Positions 26,677-36,813 are shown, counted from the stretch's first letter. The stretch is 59,071 nt of DNA from Clostridia bacterium (GCA_017456055.1 JAFTKC010000023.1:1-59071), one strand, 5' to 3'. Notes: generated by a model not told the origin, from the sequence alone. Translations and numbers: made by a program.

Positions 26677-27414
26677 ATGAAAATCAAATTAGCGCTAAAA
26701 AAGTTCAAAAAATACATAAGAGAGCATCTTTTTAACGTAAAGTGGCGCTGTAATTGGTGTGGAGAGGAAATATTTTCAGAGCGTTGGTTTTGTCCTGAGT
26801 GTGAAAGTAAACTTCCCATAATAGACAAGGCGTATTGCAATCATTGTGGTAGGGAACTAAAAGTTAGTGATGAATATTGTTCTACGTGTAAGGGTAAAAT
26901 GATAAGCATAGACAAGGGAAGAAGCGTTTTTTCTTACCAAGAGCCAATAGATAAACATATTAAGGATTTAAAATATTTCGGCAAGCGTTATTTAGTGGAA
27001 ATGTTTGGCGAATATCTTTCTAACGTTTATTTCAAGAACTATTTTAACGCCGACTTAATCGTTTTTATTCCAATGACTAAAAAGGGTAAAAAGGAGCGTG
27101 GGTTTAATCAAGCGGAACTTTTAGCGAGAGAATTGTCTAAAAGGGTAGGCGTTCCCGTAGGAGATGTTCTAGAAAAAACAAAGCAAACTACTCGCCAAGC
27201 AAAACTTGGCAGAGAAGAAAGGTTAAAGAATTTACAAGGCACGATTAAAGTAAAAGATAAAAAAGCGGTAAAGGACAAGGTATTACTAATAGTAGACGAT
27301 GTCACTACCACGGGAGCAACTGGAGAAGTGGTTGCTGAAAGATTAAAAAAGAGTGGAGCAAAAGAGGTGTATTTATTGACCGTTGCAAGCGTTCCACCAA
27401 AAGAAAAGTATTAA
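26677..27414 (+). CDS. comF: ComF-family phosphoribosyltransferase-like protein
   Basis: 245 residues: a double zinc ribbon at the N-terminus (CNWC...CPEC, then CNHC...CSTC, residues about 25-75) and a PRTase domain with the PRPP loop LLIVDDVTTTGAT near 207-219. ComF is needed for DNA uptake during competence in Bacillus and is widespread even in non-competent bacteria. comEC is also in this window. It follows metK directly and lies 26 bp before secA. Confidence 0.88.
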   Translation: MKIKLALKKFKKYIREHLFNVKWRCNWCGEEIFSERWFCPECESKLPIIDKAYCNHCGRELKVSDEYCSTCKGKMISIDKGRSVFSYQEPIDKHIKDLKYFGKRYLVEMFGEYLSNVYFKNYFNADLIVFIPMTKKGKKERGFNQAELLARELSKRVGVPVGDVLEKTKQTTRQAKLGREERLKNLQGTIKVKDKKAVKDKVLLIVDDVTTTGATGEVVAERLKKSGAKEVYLLTVASVPPKEKY

Positions 27415-27440
27415 AGAAAACACCTAAATAGGAGAGAAAA

Positions 27441-30134
27441 ATGGGGTTATTTAAATTTTTATTAGGCGGAGAAGAGAGAAGAAACTTAAGAAGATTAGAT
27501 TATTTATCAGACCAAGTTCTTTCTTTAGAAGAAAAGTACGCAAAATATTCTGACGAAGAATTAAAGGCCCAAACTAAAGTTTTGAAAGAAAGACTTAAAA
27601 AGGGCGAAACTTTGGACGATATTTTGGTAGACGCCTTTGCAGTAGTTAGAGAAGCGTCAGCGAGAGTTCTCAATATGAGACACTATAAAGTTCAAATTAT
27701 AGGTGGTATATGTTTGCACCAAGGTAGAGTAGCCGAGATGAGAACTGGTGAAGGTAAAACCTTAGTAGCAACCTTGCCTGCATACCTAAACGCATTGTCA
27801 GGGGAAGGCGTTCATATCGTCACGGTAAACGACTATCTTGCTTCAAGAGACGCCGAGTGGATGGGTAAAATTTATAAATTTTTAGGATTAACCGTCGGCG
27901 TGACTATTTCTGGAATGGACGACGAGGACAAGAAAAAAGCCTACGCTTGCGACATTACTTACGGAACGAATAACGAAATGGGCTTTGACTATCTAAGGGA
28001 TAACCTTAAGAGCAAAGTTGAGCAAATGGTTCAAAGAAAACTTAACTTTGCCATCGTCGACGAAGTGGACTCGATTTTAATAGACGAAGCGAGAACACCT
28101 CTTATTATTTCGGGTAAAGGACAAGAATCAAGCGATAGATACGTTAAGGCAAATAAATTTGTAAAGACTTTAGTTTTGGATAAAGACTTCACTATTGATA
28201 TTAAAGAAAAGAGCGTTCAAATAACCGAATCGGGTGCGAGAAAAGCCGAGAGTTTCTTTGGACTAGCAAACTTTTCGGATATTGAAAACGCAAGTTTATC
28301 GCACAATATTCAACAAGCGTTAAAAGCAAACTTTATTTTCAAAAAGGACAACGACTACGTAGTTAGTGACGGCGAAGTTTTAATAGTAGACGAATTTACT
28401 GGTCGTCTTATGATTGGTAGAAGATATTCGGACGGCTTGCACCAAGCAATCGAAGCAAAAGAAGGCGTTAAAATTAGAAACGAAAATAAAACTTACGCAA
28501 CCATAACCTTCCAAAACTACTTTAGAATTTATTCTAAACTTTCGGGTATGACGGGTACTGCTAAATCGGAAGAAGAAGAGTTTAGGTCAATTTATAATTT
28601 AGACGTATTAGTAATTCCAACCAACAAACCCGTTCAAAGAATAGACCACCCAGACGTAATTTTTAAGACGGTAAAGGGTAAAAATAAAGCAATTATCGAC
28701 GATATTGAAAGTAGACATAAAAACGGTCAACCTGTGCTAGTTGGTACGGTGACCGTAGAAAAGTCGGAAGAAATAAGCAAACTCTTAATCAAAAAGGGCA
28801 TTAAGCACAACGTGTTAAACGCTAAAAACCACTCTCGAGAAGCAGATATCGTCGCTCAAGCGGGAAGATTCGGCGCAGTCACCATAGCAACCAATATGGC
28901 AGGACGTGGTACGGATATTTTGCTCGGTGGAAACCCTGAGTTTTTAGCAAAGAGAAAATTGCGTGAAGAGGGCGTTAGTGAAGAAATGATAGAACTTGCA
29001 ACCTCTTTCGTTGCAGATATTGGTGAAGAAGCGCAAAAAATTAGAGAGCATTATCAAGAAATATATCAAAAGTTCAAGGCGATAACCGACGCTGAAAAGG
29101 AAAAGGTTATAAACGCGGGTGGACTTCATATATTGGGAACGGAGCGTCACGAGTCACGCCGTATCGACAACCAATTGCGTGGACGAAGCGGTCGTCAAGG
29201 CGACAAGGGTTCTTCAGTTTTCTTTATCTCTCTTGAGGACGATTTAGCCAAGAGATTCGGTGGCGAGAAAATGAACAGAGTTTACGAAATGTTCAATATA
29301 GACGAATACGAGCCACTTCAATCAAAGATGCTATCTAGAAGTATTGAAAATGCGCAAAGAGCAATAGAAGGTAGAAACTTCGGTATAAGAAAACACGTGT
29401 TGCAATACGACGACGTTATGAATAAACAACGTGAAGTAATGTACGCAGAGAGAATGAAAGTTATAAAAGATGAAAACGTTCACGAAGACATCTTAAAACT
29501 TATTCCTGATTTCGTTTCTTATACGGTTAGCACGGTAATTAACAACCAAAACAAGCCTGACACTTGGGACATTGAAGCGTTAAACAATATAATTGAATTA
29601 AAGTTGTTGCCAAAGGACACTAATTTTGTCACGAAAGAGAGAATTCAAAGTTGGGATTACGAATACTTTATTTCAAAACTAACCTTAGAAACTATTAACG
29701 TTTACAATGAAAAGATTGATAGATATAGCGAAGAGGGTATCAACTTTGCAGAAGTTGAAAGGATGGTTTTACTAAAGAATATCGACACCAAGTGGATAGA
29801 CCATATCGACGCTATGGATCAACTAAAGAAAGGCATAAGTTTAAGAGGCTACGGCAACGTTGACCCCGTTATCGAATATAAAAAGGAAGGCTTTGAAATG
29901 TTTGAAGATATGACGGCGGCTATTCAAGACGATACCGTCACCATACTCTTAAAGGCAGAATTAAAGAAAATTCCCGTATTAAAACAAGAAGAAAAGAGAG
30001 ATTTCACCACTAATCAAGAAGGTGGCGATCCATCTTTAGCAAGAAAGAAAGCAAAGCAAGAAATTGGTAGAAACGATCCTTGTCCTTGTGGAAGTGGAAA
30101 AAAATACAAAAATTGTTGCGGAGCGAACAAATAA
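27441..30134 (+). CDS. secA: Preprotein translocase ATPase SecA
   Basis: 897-residue motor of Sec-dependent export. Walker A is MRTGEGKTLVA near residue 100, Walker B and DEAD-like DEVDSILIDEARTPL follow, with the helicase motifs GRGTDILLGGNP and GRSGRQGD. The C-terminus ends in the zinc-binding tail CPCGSGKKYKNCC, used for SecB or ribosome contact. Size and domain order are normal. TAGGAGAG precedes the ATG. Confidence 0.96.
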   Translation: MGLFKFLLGGEERRNLRRLDYLSDQVLSLEEKYAKYSDEELKAQTKVLKERLKKGETLDDILVDAFAVVREASARVLNMRHYKVQIIGGICLHQGRVAEMRTGEGKTLVATLPAYLNALSGEGVHIVTVNDYLASRDAEWMGKIYKFLGLTVGVTISGMDDEDKKKAYACDITYGTNNEMGFDYLRDNLKSKVEQMVQRKLNFAIVDEVDSILIDEARTPLIISGKGQESSDRYVKANKFVKTLVLDKDFTIDIKEKSVQITESGARKAESFFGLANFSDIENASLSHNIQQALKANFIFKKDNDYVVSDGEVLIVDEFTGRLMIGRRYSDGLHQAIEAKEGVKIRNENKTYATITFQNYFRIYSKLSGMTGTAKSEEEEFRSIYNLDVLVIPTNKPVQRIDHPDVIFKTVKGKNKAIIDDIESRHKNGQPVLVGTVTVEKSEEISKLLIKKGIKHNVLNAKNHSREADIVAQAGRFGAVTIATNMAGRGTDILLGGNPEFLAKRKLREEGVSEEMIELATSFVADIGEEAQKIREHYQEIYQKFKAITDAEKEKVINAGGLHILGTERHESRRIDNQLRGRSGRQGDKGSSVFFISLEDDLAKRFGGEKMNRVYEMFNIDEYEPLQSKMLSRSIENAQRAIEGRNFGIRKHVLQYDDVMNKQREVMYAERMKVIKDENVHEDILKLIPDFVSYTVSTVINNQNKPDTWDIEALNNIIELKLLPKDTNFVTKERIQSWDYEYFISKLTLETINVYNEKIDRYSEEGINFAEVERMVLLKNIDTKWIDHIDAMDQLKKGISLRGYGNVDPVIEYKKEGFEMFEDMTAAIQDDTVTILLKAELKKIPVLKQEEKRDFTTNQEGGDPSLARKKAKQEIGRNDPCPCGSGKKYKNCCGANK

Positions 30135-30163
30135 GCAAAACTATAACAAAAGACGGCGAAAAA

Positions 30164-30988
30164 ATGTTTAAGTATAGGCAAAATCTTCATACGCACACAA
30201 AGTTTTGCGACGGAAGTTATACGGTAAAGGAAATAATAGAAAAGGCAATAGAGTTAGGGTTTACCTCGATAGGATTTTCGGGGCATGCCCTAACCACTTT
30301 TTGTAGGGGCTATTGTCTAGACGAAGTGAGTACTTTAGAGTATATTAAAGAAGTAAAAGCGCAAAAACAAAATTATAAAGGTAAAATTGACGTAATTTTA
30401 GGCACGGAGTACGACTATTATTCTAGTGGCGACCTTGATGAGTTCGATTACGTAATAGGCTCGGTGCATTATCTTGAAACGAGAGATGGGTTTATTTCCA
30501 TCGACACGAGAACTCCAAAAAAACTTGAAGATATCATAAATAAATATTTTGATAACCAGCCTATAAAACTAGTGGAAGAATATTTTAGACTTTTAAGTGA
30601 CTTGCCCAACAAGTTGAAAAGAGTAGACGTAATCGGGCACTTTGACTTATTGCTTAAAAGTAGCGAAATTAAAAAGATATTTGACCAAGAGAGTAGTGAA
30701 TATAGAGCGTTTGCAAGAAAAGCGATAGAAAAGTTAGTTAGCAAGGGTTGCTTTTTTGAAGTTAATACGGGCGCTATGGCAAGGGGAGTTAGAAGTATTC
30801 CATACCCAGAGCCTTGGGCATTAAAAACCATAAGAGAATATGGTGGAAAGGTAATAATAACTAGCGATTGCCATAAAATAGACAAACTAGATTATTATTT
30901 TGACGGGGCAGTAGAGTATATAAAGCAAAACGGATTTACGGAAGTCTATACTTTTGAAAATGGAAAATTTATTGCAAATAAAATATAA
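30164..30988 (+). CDS. PHP-domain phosphatase (histidinol-phosphatase-like)
   Basis: 274-residue PHP-type metallophosphatase resembling HisJ/HisK. The metal ligands are in NLHTHTKFCDGS at residues 6-17, GFSGHA near 39-44, the EYD and GSVHYL segments, and the C-terminal TSDCHK. The ATG at 30164 is chosen because it begins the conserved fold; the upstream frame overlaps secA. The ribosome binding site is weak. No other his genes are nearby, so the function could also be against another phosphate ester. Confidence 0.8.
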   Translation: MFKYRQNLHTHTKFCDGSYTVKEIIEKAIELGFTSIGFSGHALTTFCRGYCLDEVSTLEYIKEVKAQKQNYKGKIDVILGTEYDYYSSGDLDEFDYVIGSVHYLETRDGFISIDTRTPKKLEDIINKYFDNQPIKLVEEYFRLLSDLPNKLKRVDVIGHFDLLLKSSEIKKIFDQESSEYRAFARKAIEKLVSKGCFFEVNTGAMARGVRSIPYPEPWALKTIREYGGKVIITSDCHKIDKLDYYFDGAVEYIKQNGFTEVYTFENGKFIANKI

Positions 30989-31002
30989 AAAGCGAGTAAA
31001 AA

Positions 31003-32101
31003 ATGATAAATTTTGAAGAGTACAAGCAAAAAGTTAAAGGCTTAAAGCAAATTTTAGAAGAGGCAGGGCACTCTCTTTGACCTAGCAGGAAAAAGAGAAA
31101 AACTAGAAGAATTAAAAAAACTATCGGAAAACCCTGAAATTTATTCAAATATAAAGAAATCGCAAGAGATTTCTAAAGAAATTGCCTTTTTATCGGGGCA
31201 AGTAGAGATTTTTAGCAAGGCGGAAAAAACTACTAACGACGCGCTAGATATTATAGAATTAGCCATTTTAGAGAACGAAGAATCGCTAATAATTGAACTT
31301 GATAAGGAACTAATAAATCTAGAAAAAACCATAGAAGAAATTAGATTATCTTCACTACTAAAAGGCAAATACGATAAACTAAACGCGCTACTAACTTTGC
31401 ACGCAGGAGCAGGTGGAACGGAGGCTTGCGATTGGGCAGAAATGCTATATAGAATGTACATTTGCTATGCAGAAAAAAGGGGTTATAAAATAACCGAGTT
31501 AGATAGACTAGAGGGTGACGGAGCAGGAATAAAGAGCGTTAGTTTTAAGGTGGAAGGCGACTTCGCTTACGGATATTTAAAGGCAGAAAAAGGCGTGCAT
31601 AGACTAGTTAGAATTTCACCTTTTGACGCTAACAAGAGAAGACACACTTCATTTGCTTCACTAGAAGTAATGCCAGAGATAGAAGACGACCAAGAGATAA
31701 AAGTAAAACCCGAAGAACTAAGAGTAGACACTTTTAGAGCGAGTGGAGCGGGTGGACAACACGTAAATAAAACCGATTCGGCAATAAGAATTACGCACTT
31801 GCCGACGGGGATTGTAGTTTCTTGTCAAAACGAGCGCAGTCAAACGCAAAACAGAGAAATGGCAATGAAAATGCTAATAAGTAAACTTTTAGAAAAGCGT
31901 GAAACCGAAAGACAAGAACGAGATAGCGATATTAAGGGCGAGATTAAAAAAATAGAGTGGGGCAGTCAAATACGAAGTTATGTATTCTGTCCGTACACGA
32001 TGGTAAAAGATCACCGAACGGGGTTTGAAACGAGCGACGTTAACGGTGTGATGGACGGAGATATTCAAGGTTTTATAAACGACTATTTGAGAAAATCGTA
32101 A
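31003..32101 (+). CDS. prfB: Peptide chain release factor 2, made by +1 programmed frameshift
   Basis: Class I release factor that reads UAA and UGA. The gene is in two frames: 31003-31077 codes for 25 residues ending at CTT, followed by an in-frame TGA (31078-31080), and after a +1 slip translation continues at GAC (31079) to the TAA at 32101, for about 365 residues. The CTTTGAC slip site is the classic one. The SD-like AGGG at 31065-31068 is six bases before CTT, farther than the three bases of E. coli. The SPF motif RISPFDANK and the catalytic GGQ in SGAGGQHVNK are present. The stop overlaps the tsaD start. Confidence 0.95.
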
Positions 32102-33156
32102 TGAATTATTTTGATAAGATAAAAAAAGCGCCGATAAAAAAAGACGCTATTATACTTGGCATAGAAACTTCTTGTGACGAAACGGCTGTTGCCATAATAA
32201 AAAACGGCAGAGAAATACTAGCAAATCAAGTAATTAGTTCTATGACAGAACACGTCCGTTTTGGTGGAGTAGTGCCGGAAATTGCTTCTAGAGCACACAC
32301 TACGGCGATATTAACTGCGGTAAAAGACGCGCTAGAAGAGGCAAAACTAACTAAAGATGATATAGACGCAATAGCAGTCACTCAAGGAGCAGGACTACTA
32401 GGAGCGCTACTCGTTGGCGTTTCTTTTGCTAAAGCGCTTGCTTTTGCGTGGGAAAAGCCACTAGTTCCCGTAAGTCATATAAGGGGACATATAGCGGCGT
32501 CGTATTTGGCAGATTTAACTCTAGAACCACCCTTTATAACCATTTTAGCAAGTGGCGGACACACGGCGATAGTCGAAGTAAAAGATTACTATACTACCGA
32601 CGTTTTGGGTTCTACGATAGACGACGCAGTTGGCGAAGCCTTTGATAAAGTTGCTAGAGTTTTGGGGCTTCAATATCCTGGTGGACCGAATATTGAAAGG
32701 CTTGCAAAGGAAGGGGAGAACAACGTAAAACTTCCAAAAATGTTAGCCAATAACTACCAAGGTGGAGAATACGATTTTTCGTATAGTGGTCTAAAGACTG
32801 CCGTGATAAATTACGTCCACAATAAAACCGAAAAGGGCGAGAATTTAAATAAAGCCGACATTGCTAAGAGTTTTCAATGTTCGGCGATAGACGTTTTAGT
32901 AGAAAAAGCAATAAAGGCAGTAAAAGAAAAGGGCTATAAAACGGTCACCTTATCTGGTGGAGTAGGCGCTAACGGATATTTGAGAGAAAGAATAATTGAA
33001 GAGGGAGAAAAACTAAACTTAAAATTAGTAATTCCTCAAAAGAAATATTGTACGGATAATGCGGCAATGATAGGGGCAGAGGGATATTTACAATACCTAA
33101 AAGGCAATTTTGCCGACCTATCGCTAAATGCAAAAGCCGTAGTTTCACTAAGGTAA
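32101..33156 (+). CDS. tsaD: tRNA N6-adenosine threonylcarbamoyltransferase TsaD
   Basis: 351-residue ASKHA-fold enzyme that moves the threonylcarbamoyl group onto A37 of ANN-decoding tRNAs. The start GIETSCDETAVAI, the metal-binding HIRGHIAASYL near residue 125, ILASGGHTAIV and LSGGVGANGYLR are diagnostic. It overlaps the prfB stop by one base. The next gene is a GNAT acetyltransferase 4 bp downstream; in many bacteria rimI is found here, though this protein does not look like RimI. Confidence 0.95.
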   Translation: MNYFDKIKKAPIKKDAIILGIETSCDETAVAIIKNGREILANQVISSMTEHVRFGGVVPEIASRAHTTAILTAVKDALEEAKLTKDDIDAIAVTQGAGLLGALLVGVSFAKALAFAWEKPLVPVSHIRGHIAASYLADLTLEPPFITILASGGHTAIVEVKDYYTTDVLGSTIDDAVGEAFDKVARVLGLQYPGGPNIERLAKEGENNVKLPKMLANNYQGGEYDFSYSGLKTAVINYVHNKTEKGENLNKADIAKSFQCSAIDVLVEKAIKAVKEKGYKTVTLSGGVGANGYLRERIIEEGEKLNLKLVIPQKKYCTDNAAMIGAEGYLQYLKGNFADLSLNAKAVVSLR

Positions 33157-33160
33157 AAAA

Positions 33161-33607
33161 ATGATAGAATTTTTAGAAGTTAAAGAAAATAAAGAAGAGT
33201 ATATGCCCCTTTTACTTATTGCAGACGAGCAAGAAGATATGGTAAAAAAATATCTTTATAGGGGCAGAGTTTTCCTTTTAATTGACGACGGCGTAAAAAG
33301 TATTTGCGTCGTGACGGACGAGGGAAAAGGCGAATTAGAAATAAAAAATATTGCAAGTTATCCTAGTTCTCAAAAAAAAGGCTACGGCAAAAAACTCATT
33401 GAGTTTATTGAAAAAAAGTTTAAGGGCGAGTTTAATAAAATTATCGTCGGCACGGGCAGGGGAACTAACACCGTTAACTTTTATAAAAAGTGTGGTTTTA
33501 TAGAAAGTTTTATCGTGAAAGATTTTTTCATTGATAACTACGACCACGAGATTATAGAAAACGGCGTAAAACTAATAGATATGCAATACCTAGAAAAAAC
33601 CATATAA
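33161..33607 (+). CDS. GNAT-family N-acetyltransferase
   Basis: 148-residue single-domain GNAT. The acetyl-CoA loop is at SSQKKGYGKKLIEFIE near residues 69-84 (QxxGxG pattern), followed by GTGRGTNTVNFYKKCGF. Substrate unknown. It is the last gene of the prfB-tsaD group and is closed by a terminator. Confidence 0.82.
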   Translation: MIEFLEVKENKEEYMPLLLIADEQEDMVKKYLYRGRVFLLIDDGVKSICVVTDEGKGELEIKNIASYPSSQKKGYGKKLIEFIEKKFKGEFNKIIVGTGRGTNTVNFYKKCGFIESFIVKDFFIDNYDHEIIENGVKLIDMQYLEKTI

Positions 33608-33609
33608 AA

Positions 33610-33636
33610 AAAGAGCGAAAATTTCGCTCTTTTTTG
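33610..33636. terminator. Terminator between the GNAT and SGNH genes
   Basis: A 9-bp stem (AAAGAGCGA / TCGCTCTTT) with a short loop is followed by a T run; the A run on the other side lets it serve the converging SGNH gene too. Confidence 0.88.
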
Positions 33637-33639
33637 CTA

Positions 33640-34287
33640 TTAATTTTCAAAGTTTTTATAAAAATAATCTAGGAATTTATCGGCAATAAGTTTTGCCCCT
33701 GCGGGAGCGGGGTGAACTCCGTCGAAAAGATAATTTTCCACGCCGTATTTTTTAGATACTATATTAAAATCTTCTTGTAAGGGAATAAAATTTAAGTTAT
33801 ATTCTTTAGCGAGATTTTTTACAATAACGGCAAGTTCTTCTATTTTAGAAAAACGCTCCCAAATAGTTTTGTCAGTTGGGTTAGTGGTCACGTTTCCAGG
33901 TAAGGCAAAGGGCTCGAATAAAACTATTTTCGTATCGGGAAGTTCTTTAATGGTATCTTCAATTAGCGCCCTATAAATTTTTTCAAATCTATCGTTTGAC
34001 GTGCCGTTGTTGTTAAATCTTGCCCAAATATCGTTAGTGCCTATTAATATTGCAAGTAAATCGGGCTTATGATTCCAACAATCAAGTTTTGCCCTAGCAT
34101 ATAAGTCTACTACTCTGTTTCCACTAATGCCACGATTTATAACTTGGTGCTTTCTTGGGAATTTGCTGTCAAGTTCTCCAATGACAAAGTTAGGATATCC
34201 AACTCCGTAGGAAAAAACCGAATTATCTTCAACAGTTCTTTCTCTTCTCATATCGGTAATAGAGTCGCCAAAAAATAAAATTTTCAT
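33640..34287 (-). CDS. SGNH/GDSL-family hydrolase
   Basis: 215-residue esterase-fold protein. Block I FFGDSITDMRR is at residues 4-14 with the nucleophile Ser, block II is NRGISGNRV, block III is LIGTNDIW with Asn, and block V is DGVHPAPAGA with the Asp-His pair. No signal peptide is visible, so it is cytoplasmic. Lipase/acylhydrolase or sugar deacetylase activity is possible. GGAAGG precedes the ATG. Confidence 0.87.
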   Translation of the reverse strand: MKILFFGDSITDMRRERTVEDNSVFSYGVGYPNFVIGELDSKFPRKHQVINRGISGNRVVDLYARAKLDCWNHKPDLLAILIGTNDIWARFNNNGTSNDRFEKIYRALIEDTIKELPDTKIVLFEPFALPGNVTTNPTDKTIWERFSKIEELAVIVKNLAKEYNLNFIPLQEDFNIVSKKYGVENYLFDGVHPAPAGAKLIADKFLDYFYKNFEN

Positions 34288-34413
34288 ACAAAGCCTTCCT
34301 TTTTATTGCTAAACTAAATATAACATAAAGAAATAAAAAAATCAAGTAAAAGATATTGAATAAATCATATAAATATGTTAAAATAATTTGGAAAAAAATT
34401 TTGGAGAATAATT

Positions 34414-35538
34414 TTGCAAAAAGAAATAGATAAGAGAGAAAAAGCGGGTAAAATAGCAAGCCTAATAGGAATTATTGCCAACGTAATTTTAGCAGGCGCA
34501 AAGATGACCTTAGGTATACTTACGGGAGCAATTTCAATATTAGCCGACGGGCTTAATAACCTTTCAGACTCTGGAAGTAGCGTGATGAGTTTAGTTTCAT
34601 TTAAACTCTCTAATAAGCCAGCCGATAAAGAACACCCCTTTGGTCACGAGAGAATGGAATATATTCTTTCAATGGCAGTGGCTTTCGTTATTTTAATTAT
34701 AGCGTTTGAACTTTTAAAAGAATCAATCGGCAAGATAATCTCGCCTGAAAAGGTTGAATTTTCAGTTGCTATGGTAGTCGTTTTAGTTGGTTCAATAGTT
34801 ATTAAAATGGGGCTATTTTTCTATAATAGGGCTATGGCGAAAAAGATAAATTCACAAATACTTAAAGCCACGGCAACCGATTGCCTTTCCGATTCGATTG
34901 CAACATCTTCGGTTTTAATCGGTATGATATTAAGTAAAGTCTTTAACCTTGCACTAGACGGATACGTGGGCATAATCGTCGCTATATTTATAGCCTTTTC
35001 GGGTATTGGCGTTCTAAGAGAAACAATGTCTCATTTAGTAGGCAAAGCCCCCGATAGAGAAGTGATAGACAGTATAAAAGAAAGAATTTGCGCGCATAAG
35101 GAAGTTTTTGGTATTCACGATCTATCCGTTTATTGCTACGGGCCGAACAAGTATTTTGCTAGCGTTCACATTGAACTAGACGCCGACGTAGACGTTTTAG
35201 AATCTCACGAGATAGTCGACGCTATAGAGAAAGATTTTTTTGAGAATACGAACATCGTGTTGACGGGGCATTTAGATCCAATAGTGGTAAACGACGAGCA
35301 GGTAAACGAGATGCGTAGGGTGTTAGCGGAGTGCGTATGCTCAATAGAAGATGGATTTTCCGTTCACGATTTTAGAATGGTAGTAGGACCAAATTTTACA
35401 AACCTAATATTTGACGTAGCCGTTCCGTACGAGTCAAAACTAACAGATGAGTACATTAAGGAAGAACTAAGGAAAAAAGTTAGTAAAATGGGCTCTCAGT
35501 ATAGGCTAGTTGTAAAAATAGAAAAACAAACGATATAG
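34414..35538 (+). CDS. Cation diffusion facilitator transporter
   Basis: 374-residue CDF-family metal/proton antiporter with about five to six membrane helices in the first 210 residues and a C-terminal cytoplasmic domain. Conserved metal sites are visible as ADGLNNLSDS (an Asn replaces one usual His/Asp) and HPFGHERMEY near residue 72, then ATDCLSDS. The DGLNNLSD form is common in Bacillota members of the manganese-like group; this suggests Mn2+ but does not prove it. The TTG start has TTGGAG nine bases upstream. Confidence 0.88.
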   Translation: MQKEIDKREKAGKIASLIGIIANVILAGAKMTLGILTGAISILADGLNNLSDSGSSVMSLVSFKLSNKPADKEHPFGHERMEYILSMAVAFVILIIAFELLKESIGKIISPEKVEFSVAMVVVLVGSIVIKMGLFFYNRAMAKKINSQILKATATDCLSDSIATSSVLIGMILSKVFNLALDGYVGIIVAIFIAFSGIGVLRETMSHLVGKAPDREVIDSIKERICAHKEVFGIHDLSVYCYGPNKYFASVHIELDADVDVLESHEIVDAIEKDFFENTNIVLTGHLDPIVVNDEQVNEMRRVLAECVCSIEDGFSVHDFRMVVGPNFTNLIFDVAVPYESKLTDEYIKEELRKKVSKMGSQYRLVVKIEKQTI

Positions 35539-35548
35539 GAAGAAAAAT

Positions 35549-36685
35549 ATGAAAGTTTTAATAGCAATAGATTCATTTAAGGGAAGTTTAACTTCTCTAG
35601 AAGCGGGACTAAGCGCAAAAGAGGGCGTAAAGAGAGTATATCCAAACGCGGAAGTGGAAGTTTCGCCAATAGCAGACGGCGGAGAGGGCACGGTTGAAGC
35701 GTTAATAACGGCTCTAGACGGAGAGTTAGTTAAAGTAAAAGTGCTAAATCCACTAGGCGAAGAAATATTTGCAGAATACGGCATAGTAAATAATACTGCA
35801 ATTATGGAGATGTCCACGTGCGCAGGTATTACGTTAGTTGAAAAAGAAAAACTAAACCCAATGATTGCGACGACCTACGGAGTTGGACAAATGATAGAAG
35901 ACGCGCTAAATAGGGGCGTTAGAAAGTTCATAATAGGAATAGGTGGTAGCGCTACTAACGACGGCGGGGTGGGAATGCTCTCGGCGTTAGGCTTTGAATT
36001 TTTAGATAAAAATGGAGAAAAAATCTCGTTTGGAGCAAAGGGATTAAGCGACCTTGATAAGATAAAGATAGACAAGGCAAATCCAAAACTAAAAGAGAGT
36101 CAATTTTTCGTTGCGTGCGACGTAAAAAATCCACTCTGTGGAGAGAGTGGTTGCAGTAGAGTATTTTCAAGACAAAAAGGTGCGAAAGAAGAAGATATTC
36201 CTATAATGGACGAGTGGCTATCTAACTATGCCGATATAACTAAAACGGTTATAGAAAGCGCCGATAAAAACGCTTTTGGAACGGGTGCAGCAGGTGGCAT
36301 GGGCTTTGCGTTACTAAATTATTTAAATGCAACTTTGCAATCTGGCATAGAGTTAGTTTTAAAAGAAATTAAACTTGAAGAAAAAGTAAAGGACGTTGAT
36401 TTAGTAATTACGGGAGAAGGCAAAATTGACGGGCAAACGGCTTTTGGCAAAGCGCCGATTGGCGTGGCGAAATTGGCAAAAAAATACGGCAAAACGGTAT
36501 TTGCGTTTGCAGGTGCAGTTGACGACGACGCTAAAACCAACAATGATTTTGGCTTAGACGCAATATTTTCTATAACCCCATCTGCTTGTAGTCTAGAAAA
36601 GGCTATGAATAAAGACAACGCTAAAAAGAATATGGCGAACACCGTTGAGCAAGTTTTAAGGGCGTATAAAAAGGCTAGAGAGTAA
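35549..36685 (+). CDS. glxK: Glycerate kinase
   Basis: 378-residue enzyme of the GlxK/GarK type that phosphorylates D-glycerate. The conserved start IAIDSFKGSLTSLEAG, PIADGGEGTVEAL, GIGGSATNDGGVGML near residues 130-144 and TGEGKIDGQTAFGKAP near 288-303 identify it. It lies 10 bp behind the CDF gene, although no functional link between them is known. A strong terminator follows. Confidence 0.93.
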   Translation: MKVLIAIDSFKGSLTSLEAGLSAKEGVKRVYPNAEVEVSPIADGGEGTVEALITALDGELVKVKVLNPLGEEIFAEYGIVNNTAIMEMSTCAGITLVEKEKLNPMIATTYGVGQMIEDALNRGVRKFIIGIGGSATNDGGVGMLSALGFEFLDKNGEKISFGAKGLSDLDKIKIDKANPKLKESQFFVACDVKNPLCGESGCSRVFSRQKGAKEEDIPIMDEWLSNYADITKTVIESADKNAFGTGAAGGMGFALLNYLNATLQSGIELVLKEIKLEEKVKDVDLVITGEGKIDGQTAFGKAPIGVAKLAKKYGKTVFAFAGAVDDDAKTNNDFGLDAIFSITPSACSLEKAMNKDNAKKNMANTVEQVLRAYKKARE

Positions 36686-36690
36686 ATAAA

Positions 36691-36720
36691 AAAAGTCGTA
36701 TCTATTGATACGACTTTTTT
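36691..36720. terminator. Bidirectional terminator between glxK and tRNA-Glu
   Basis: A 12-bp stem (AAAAGTCGTATC / GATACGACTTTT) with a 4-nt loop; it terminates both glxK and the converging tRNA. Confidence 0.92.
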
Positions 36721-36794
36721 GGTAGTCCCACGGAGACTCGAACTCCGGATTCAGCCTTGAGAGGGCTGCGTCTTAACCGCTTGACCATGAGACC
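36720..36794 (-). tRNA. tRNA-Glu (anticodon CTC)
   Basis: Full cloverleaf on the minus strand: acceptor GGTCTCA / TGGGACT, D-stem GTC/GAC, anticodon stem CAGCC / GGCTG with loop CTCTCAA (anticodon CTC, codon GAG), and T-arm CGGAG-TTCGAGT-CTCCG. The CCA end is encoded (36722-36720). Confidence 0.94.
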
Positions 36795-36813
36795 AAATAT
36801 TTTTAGCAAGGAT

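Noticed and set aside
31397-32101. Start of prfB at 31397
   Set aside because: This is only an internal ATG of the long frame; the conserved N-terminal part and frameshift site lie upstream.
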